Positions 57,701-64,000 of a DNA stretch of 64,000 bases are shown piece by piece. Position 1 is the first letter of the stretch. Each line of letters opens with the position of its first letter. The notes under the pieces are model-generated. The model saw only the letters and a program-made list of their open reading frames with translations. It ran no database searches and was not told the DNA's origin. A program made the position numbers and the translations under genes. The DNA comes from Neurospora tetraspora (taxonomy: Eukaryota; Ascomycota; Sordariomycetes; Sordariales; Sordariaceae). The stretch lies in the NCBI RefSeq assembly GCF_033439725.1, contig NW_026944388.1, positions 3,162,001 through 3,226,000 of the forward strand. The letters are read 5' to 3'.

Positions 57701-60699
57701 TTTAAAGGCCTAACGTTGAATACAATATATACGGAGATATTAATTGTTTAATATCTTTTGCCAACGAAGATTACACTAAGCGTAATTACTTTAATATCTA
57801 GATCTAGAAAAGAGCGACGCCCTTAATTATACAGGGTATTAGAAATAACGTTTACTAAATAACTGACTATATAATATTATTTATATATTTTTAAAGAATT
57901 TACAATAATTAATTAGTAATGGTTTATTTCTAACGAGAGGTCGTATTCGTTAGAAAGTTAGTAGTAAATATATTGATAGGTATAGATATTTTGGGACTGG
58001 AAGGCTTCGATATTATTAATTCCCGAAAGTACGCTATCGTCAAATTATGCGAGATAACGATCCCTATAGAGGTTAGATTCGGGCGACTTTCTAATAATCG
58101 AATGGTAGCGTTATAAAAGTACTATTTATTACCTAAATCTATTATCCCTATTATAGTCTAGTACTCCGAAGTCGACGAATTCGAAGATTATATTTTTGAA
58201 CTACCGTTAGAGATTACAAATTTTGGTATTTATATATTATTTACAACTAGATCCTTAAAATCTCTAGCCGTTATAAGTCTTTACCCTTACTATGCTATTA
58301 TTAGTAAAAATCAAGCGGTTGGCTACCTAGTTTCTATTAATAAAACTTATTACAGCGTTGAAGTAATTAATAATACTAGCTAAGCTATTGCCTTTATATA
58401 CTACGGCCCTAAGAGATATATATCTGAATTACTGTCAGCCAACGATATTATTCTTTATTTAACCAGAGTCTAAATTTATTGGGTAAATAAAGCGGTAGTT
58501 AACGCGGTTAGTCAGGTCCTAACGAAATTCGAGAATGTATTTAAAAATAAAGGTTTTATCAAAATCTTTGAAGAAGAATGAATAAAGATTATATTAAAAG
58601 ACGATTAGTAGAACTATATATTTAAATATAGCCGGATCTATCCCTTTAGGGTAGATAAATACGTAATTGTAAAAGATATAGTTAGGAAGTTAATTAATAG
58701 TAGAAAGATCGAGCTTACTTATTAATACGTGCCTTTTACGTTCCCTATATTCGTTATTTGGAAGATAGTTAATAGTATTAAAAAAAGCTATATAATCGTT
58801 AATATTCGGGGTTTTAATAGGATGGCCGTACTAAACGCTTACCTTATAGAAATTTAAGACGAAATATTTAGAAATATTATTATTAGAAAAGTAAAATTTA
58901 TTATTATTTTGGATACTATTGCATTCTATTACTAATAGCGCGTTTACCTTAAATTTCGATAGGCTTTAACAGTAACTATATCGGAAGGTTAATTTATTTT
59001 CAATTATATAATAATAGGATATAAGCATTTAAATATTTACATTTAATATTAAATAGATTTTATATTAAATTATATCCCTATTATAGAATTATATTATAAC
59101 GATATTATTATATTATTAACAATATTAGAAAATTATATTAAGGACTTTATAATTATACTAAATACGTTTTACTATTATAATGTATTTATTAGCCTATTTA
59201 AACTATTTATAGCTTTTCCTAGCGCTATCGTTTTGGGTTGCTTTGTCGACGGTTTTTTAATATTGACGACCGAAGAGAAGTTGGAAACGATTTTAAAGTT
59301 GCAATTCCCGACGAATTTAGTTTAATTCGATTATTTTGTCGGATTGGTATTTTAGCTGTACGAAAATGTACTTTTATTTAGAATCTTAATTTAACCTTTA
59401 GAGTAATAAAAAACTGAATTAATTAATAAGTTTAAGACTATTGCCGATGGCCGCCCGAAGAAAGGTAAACGATATACTTAGGTTCTAATAGTCTTTATCG
59501 ACTATTTAATAGATAGTTAAATCGCTTTATTCGAAATTATAAAGCGAGCTATCGCTAATAACGTTAAGTTCTAACTTTACATTAATAATAAACGCTTATT
59601 TATTGATTTTAATATGCCCGGTTATAGAATTAGAGTCGAAGTTTATTATATTGAAGATGAGACTATATTAAAGCTATTGGGTTCCAAATAGAAGAATGAC
59701 TATATTTCCTCCCCGATTAGCGTGTTAGACTATTACCTTCCTGTCCCGAACCTTGATATAGGCCGAGTATAGATATTGGCTAACTAAAATGGAAGTGTTA
59801 GGCTTTATTTGGATTTTATAAAAATATAGGAAATAGATTGATATAATAATTATTCCCCTTATAATTATTTATACCGACTATCAAATAATTATTAGACTCT
59901 TTAAATAGGCTGATATTATATATTTAATGGTAGTAAGCGCTTTAAATAAAAAGTTTATACGAGCTATAGAATATATAAGCTAATTCTAAAATTTAATTTA
60001 TATCTTCTATAAGTTAGGTAAATAGTATATAATCCTTAATACTTTATTTAAATTTTTCCGCGTCGACGACCCTAAATACCCGGACCCAACGATAGAGGGT
60101 GGATTTAATTCTCTACCTAATAATTTTAATGAAAGATAAGCGGTTTATTAGATTTTTTATTAATAGGTTTAACTAATCTTATTATTACCCCTTAGAATAG
60201 AAATAAATATTAACGTTAGCCTGGGAATAGAGCTAAGAATTATATTAATTTAAATAGAACCGAAATTCTACAAACAAATTTAAGAAAGTTATAAACAAGA
60301 TCTATACTAGAAAAAAATCGCTGAACTATTAAAATAAAATGCTAAATTCCTTACGCTAAATTAAGTTTTAATCCCCTTTAAGTAGCGTAACGGGTTCTTT
60401 TAGTATAAAGTATAGGGTAGCGCCGCCTAAGATAGATTCTATATTCTGCGTAGATTATATTTACTAATATTATTCAAATCGTTTTACGGTAATAATTATA
60501 TTGGATTTAACCGCCTAAATAAATATTTCCAGTACTATTTTATACTTTAAAGCATTTACGAATTGAAATGCTATTTAAAAGCTTATCCTAGTTACTTTCG
60601 TTTTAATAAGTACTATTATTAATTATATAGAAACTTTAATCCTATTATAAATCCGCCGTACTCTTATTATACTATTAATATCGATTTTATTTTAGGTCT

Positions 60700-61000
60700 C
60701 TCAGAAGGAGAATTTAATACTATAATGATAGTTATTGATCGCCTAACTAAATAAATAATCTTGATCCTAAGAAAATTAACTTAAATAGTAGAATAGTAGG
60801 GGTATCGATTAGTTTATAAATTACTTCTATTAAATTAGGATATCCCCAAAATGATTATATTTAATAGGGATCCAAAATTTTTATTTAACTTTTCGATCGG
60901 GATATAGCGAAGCCTAGGAACTAAACTGCTATATTCAATAGCGTATTACCCTTAAACTAACGGTTAAATAGAGCGTATAATCCAAATAATTTAATTAGCA
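60700..61000 (+). pseudogene. Integrase catalytic core, RIP-damaged
   Basis: Within the element, conceptual reading gives VIDRLTK near 60729, FNRDPKFLF near 60860 and AYYP-stop-TNG-stop-IERIIQ near 60940. Catalytic-core spacing is kept, but stops interrupt it repeatedly. The stops sit where Gln codons (CAA/CAG) would have become TAA/TAG. Confidence 0.85.
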
Positions 61001-61880
61001 CTCTATTATTATATTATTTACTTTAATAATTAAATAAAATGGGTTAATATAATCCTACGCCTTTAATTCGAATATAATAACGCTATAGTATTATTAATTA
61101 GTATATCTCTTAACGAAGTAATATTCGGTTTTACGCCTAATTATATTCCCAACGTATTCGTTAAGTATAAACTTAAGAAATTATTAGACTTTCCGATATA
61201 TAGAATTTCGATTTATAATAGTATTATTTTAGCCGGCCTAATAGCGAAATATTATTATAATAAATATCGCTAGCCGATATTCTTTTTTATTGGAGATAAG
61301 GTCTATTTTAGATTATATAAAAGTTATATAATTTTTAAATTAAATAGAAAATTTGATGCTTAATACGCTGGCCTGTTTGAAATTATTGAGAGGATTGGGC
61401 ACTTAATATATAGGTTCGAACTCTTAGAATTTTGGAAAATTTATAATGTTATTAGTATCGATTATTTAGAATTAGCCCCCTTCGACGTTTACAGCCATTT
61501 ACTTCCGGTTATAAGATTAGTTCGAATAGCCGACTATTTTAAACGTATTATTAATGAGAGGATATTGTTTGGCGGAAAAGTTAGGAGATATAAGCTGGAG
61601 TACGAAGGTTTGGGACCGGAATATTTAGAGTGGAGGATTGCGAAGTAAATAGGCGAGAAAGGCGTAAAATTAATATAGGATTGGGAAGATAGGAAGAAAC
61701 GTATTGTTATTAAGGATTTGATTGATTGAGGAATTGAGAAAATCGATAGTATCGATTTAAGGAGCTAACGGAGTTATTAGTACTAATTTCGAAAATAATA
61801 GTATTTTTACTATATTTGCCTATTATAATTATTTATATTTTTGCTTGCGAGGGCGTAGCGTATTTTTTGAGGTAGTAGAT

Positions 61881-62071
61881 TGTTGAGCGCTATACCGCCT
61901 TCCCTATATATAGAAGGTATACGGTACGAGTAGGTGCAACCTATATAGGGTGTGTATAGAGTAGAGTAGTATTTAGCTAAACCTCCTAAGCTACAGGCTT
62001 GAGGAGGGCATCTTTACCGAATACATCGAACCCAGGTTCTTGCTATACAGCTCCACCAGGCAGTCCTCACA
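61881..62071 (+). repeat. 3' LTR (191 bp)
   Basis: It starts TGTTGAGCGC and ends CCTCACA, keeping the CA terminus. Length equals the 5' LTR, and the central 60 bp (GCTTGAGGAGG...GTTCTTGCTA) is almost identical. Confidence 0.95.
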
Positions 62072-62076
62072 AGACT
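62072..62076. repeat. Target-site duplication, right copy (AGACT)
   Basis: It is identical to 54600-54604, so the element inserted as a unit and has not since recombined with another copy. Confidence 0.95.
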
Positions 62077-63881
62077 CTTGTGACCCCCGTGTTACTGATG
62101 CACCAAAGACCAAAGACGGAATATGCATTGCAGGATGCAGCTTTGATACAGAACTGAATACCGGATTCTACCAGACCGTGCAGACCCATCCCATCATTAC
62201 ACTTCTTCAGTGCAGTGGGGTGCATGCTATGATGGTCGCTGTGAGACGGGATGGATGGAATGGAGCAGGAGGTTGGTTCCCGTCCCCATGGAAGTCCCTT
62301 TCTGCCTTTGTGAACGATGCCCCACCTGTATCCAGCTTTTGCAGCGCTGCCGTTAGCCACCATTGGGGAACGCTCCACCAATCCCACGATATGATTGGCC
62401 TTTTCTCGACCGCCAAGGTTAGTCTTGATGGTATCAGACCCACAATCCCAGTCGGGATATTGAGCACGTCCACTTACAAGTTGAGTTGTTTAAACCACAT
62501 GCGTTGGTACTGTGCGCGCAGACCGATGCCCGTGGCGCAGACGCCTTCTTCTCCATGACGGGCCATGGGTGATGGATCATGTCCTGCCAGTCAAACAAAA
62601 TCTGCCTCTCTTGGCAGATGATAACTCTGCCGGCCTTTGCCTGGTTCTCGATGACTTTTATCTTGTGCCATTCCCCGCTGCCGTCTTCCCGTCCTGGTCT
62701 GCTTCAATGTTGACCTTTCATCCATCGCTTCTTTCCTTCTTTTTCTTTTCGGGTTCGGAAGTCTTCCATGCGCCGTGTTCATTGTTGATCACTGCCGTCC
62801 GCCGTCTCAAAGCATCACTCATTGGCACCTCTTAGTGGCACTGTTTACGACTATCACCTACTACTACAACGTTCCAGTACCTTCAAGTTGAATCGCGACT
62901 GGTAATGGAAAGAAGGATTTTCCGCTTGTCGAGGTCTCGTTGTTCAGTTGCGACTGTTATCAAGTCTTGAAGGTCTACTAGACAGCGACTGCGACGACAA
63001 CGCAACTTACGTTTACGACCAAAGCGCTACCTTCCCGCACCAAGTCACGTCGTCGCTGCTATTCTATTTGGCTTGGCGCTCGAGATCGAATTCGACCGAA
63101 AAGGGGCGAGAGGGGGGAATTCGGAGGGAGAGAGACAAACACCAATCTTGCAAGGCACAAACAAAATCCTAACTACAGCCCGGCGAAATTCTTCGGCTGC
63201 TCTTCCGCCTTCGCTTTCCGATACCCGATATCCTTCAACGGTCGTGTAGCATCCCTCCGTCGCCACAGCTTCCTAACACCACGCCGCTTTACTCCTGTAC
63301 GCTACAAAGCTCCATTGGCTTCCGGCTCCTATCCAGGTTACTAATTGGCTATTTGTTGGTTGGAACAGCGTTCGTGGCTCGTCTTGGTTCTTTCTTTCAG
63401 AAACGAAACACAGGCGCATCTTCTCCAGAACCCACCCGGTTCAGATACACAACAGCAGGGCTGAGGCTGAGTCAGGATCCGCCTGCGCGCGCCACTAGGT
63501 CATCATCGGGCAACGGGCAAGAATATCGGTTGACCGGGACATTGGGGATCCCCCGGCCTAGAAAGAGGGAAACGTCCCGTCTGCGAGTCGGTAAACTATC
63601 GCAGGGCCATCCCGTACCGTTAGCTCCGGCATCTTGGACCCTGTTCCTACAAAGGACCCCAGGCCACCAGCCTCCTCCGCCCCACATCAAAATAGAAGAA
63701 GGAACAGGTCAAATCTTCTTGTTTCTGGGCATCAGGTCAGAGTGAGTCGCTTTTGTTCGACTTTTCGCCTTCTGGTCTTGCTCATCAACAGTATATCCTT
63801 TCGACTTTTGCGCCAACTGCTTGCGGAGCACACGACGACAACCGGGTTTTCTTACGGCTTGTCCGTACAAGACACGACAGG
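62077..63881. other. Upstream region of the Na+/H+ antiporter gene
   Basis: The 1.8 kb between the retrotransposon and the antiporter start contains no supportable gene. It has normal base composition, so RIP did not spread visibly outwards. A frame at 62040-62558 begins inside the LTR and is a chance reading. Confidence 0.5.
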
Positions 63882-64000
63882 ATGGCGTGGGACAAGCTTT
63901 CCATCACCAGGCCCCACCTGGTGTACATCATCCTGGGCGGCTTCACCTCTCTGTTCATGCTGTGTTCTTCCATCATTAAGGAGCGCATGTACATTGGCGA
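63882..64000 (+). CDS. Na+/H+ antiporter, NHA1 type (5' end only)
   Basis: Starting at ATG in GACAGGATGG, the first 39 residues read MAWDKLSITRPHLVYIILGG, then FTSLFMLCSSIIKERMYIG, up to the window edge. This is the start of fungal NHA1/SOD2-type plasma-membrane Na+(K+)/H+ antiporters, in which 'HLxYxxLGGFTSLFMLxSxxIKER' precedes the first membrane helices. The rest is outside the window, so transport residues cannot be checked. Confidence 0.85.
   Translation, partial: MAWDKLSITRPHLVYIILGGFTSLFMLCSSIIKERMYIG

Larger units (their letters stand above)
54605..62071 (+). mobile_element. RIP-degraded Ty3/gypsy-type LTR retrotransposon, full length
   Basis: The element is 7467 bp, with 191-bp LTRs at both ends and AGACT on both flanks. 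The interior from about 54,800 to 61,880 is strongly AT-rich with dense TpA and no long reading frame; this is the mark of RIP. Domain echoes are readable on the plus strand: an RT region near 58600-59300 with a degraded YxDD-type active site (TATAACGATATTATTATA near 59093, reading YNDIII); and integrase near 60720-61000, with VIDRLTK, NRDPKF and AYYPxTNGxIERIIQ, clearly derived from DRxTK, DRGxxF and AYHPQTDGQTER. RT before integrase places it in Ty3/gypsy. The region near 61300-61700 may be the integrase C-terminus and a chromodomain-like tail. It is inactive by sequence. Confidence 0.95.

Noticed and set aside
62040-62558. 172-residue plus-strand frame
   Set aside because: Its start lies inside the 3' LTR, so it mixes transposon and flank sequence.
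1-64000. CRISPR arrays, operons, Shine-Dalgarno sites, replication origins of bacterial type
   Set aside because: The genes have spliceosomal introns and fungal nuclear homologues; no regularly spaced direct repeats were found.

Overview
The window looks like nuclear DNA of a filamentous ascomycete, most likely a Sordariales species of the Neurospora/Sordaria type. The evidence is short GT-AG introns with CTAAC/CTGAC-like branch points, gene-dense GC-balanced DNA, conserved fungal nuclear proteins, and a retrotransposon turned AT-rich and full of stops in the way repeat-induced point mutation (RIP) does. Species is inferred from these traits only.

Left part (1-32 kb) is ordinary housekeeping DNA: about 6 kb with no convincing gene; a low-complexity fungal protein with a polyQ tract (6.1-7.8 kb, +); the SWI/SNF subunit SNF5 (9.4-11.8 kb, -); a PA2G4/Cdb4-type aminopeptidase-fold protein (13.2-14.8 kb, +); a large double-PHD protein resembling the Rpd3S subunit Rco1 (16.9-22.4 kb, +); the cohesin regulator PDS5/Spo76/BimD (23.9-28.8 kb, -); and a small Thr/Ser-rich protein with a probable GPI signal (31.3-32.0 kb, +). 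Two of these proteins act in chromatin remodelling or histone deacetylation and one in sister-chromatid cohesion; their proximity need not be functional.

Middle (33.8-43.5 kb) is an accessory patch. It holds three related STAND/NLR-like sequences in 5 kb: a one-exon copy, a broken copy, and a six-exon copy on the other strand with 12-nt and 21-nt microexons. The first and third keep a Walker B-like segment but have no Walker A motif where one is expected. Next to them lies a complete eight-exon AAA+ ATPase gene model interrupted by two in-frame stops. A 197-bp inverted copy of its 3' end sits between the first two NLR-like copies. The mismatches and stops are mostly TpA, as RIP would give. 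A GC-rich hairpin element and a minisatellite abut the 5' side of the six-exon copy.

Right part (43.6-52.5 kb) returns to housekeeping genes, all on the minus strand: a short-form tRNase Z-like metallo-beta-lactamase, the decapping enhancer EDC3, and a PIF1 helicase with a possible dual start. At 54.6-62.1 kb lies a full-length, RIP-degraded Ty3/gypsy-type LTR element (191-bp LTRs, 5-bp target duplication AGACT). The window ends in the first codons of a Na+/H+ antiporter of the fungal NHA1 type.

Gene models were assembled by eye from splice signals and frame continuity. Exon coordinates are stated in each entry and are predictions.
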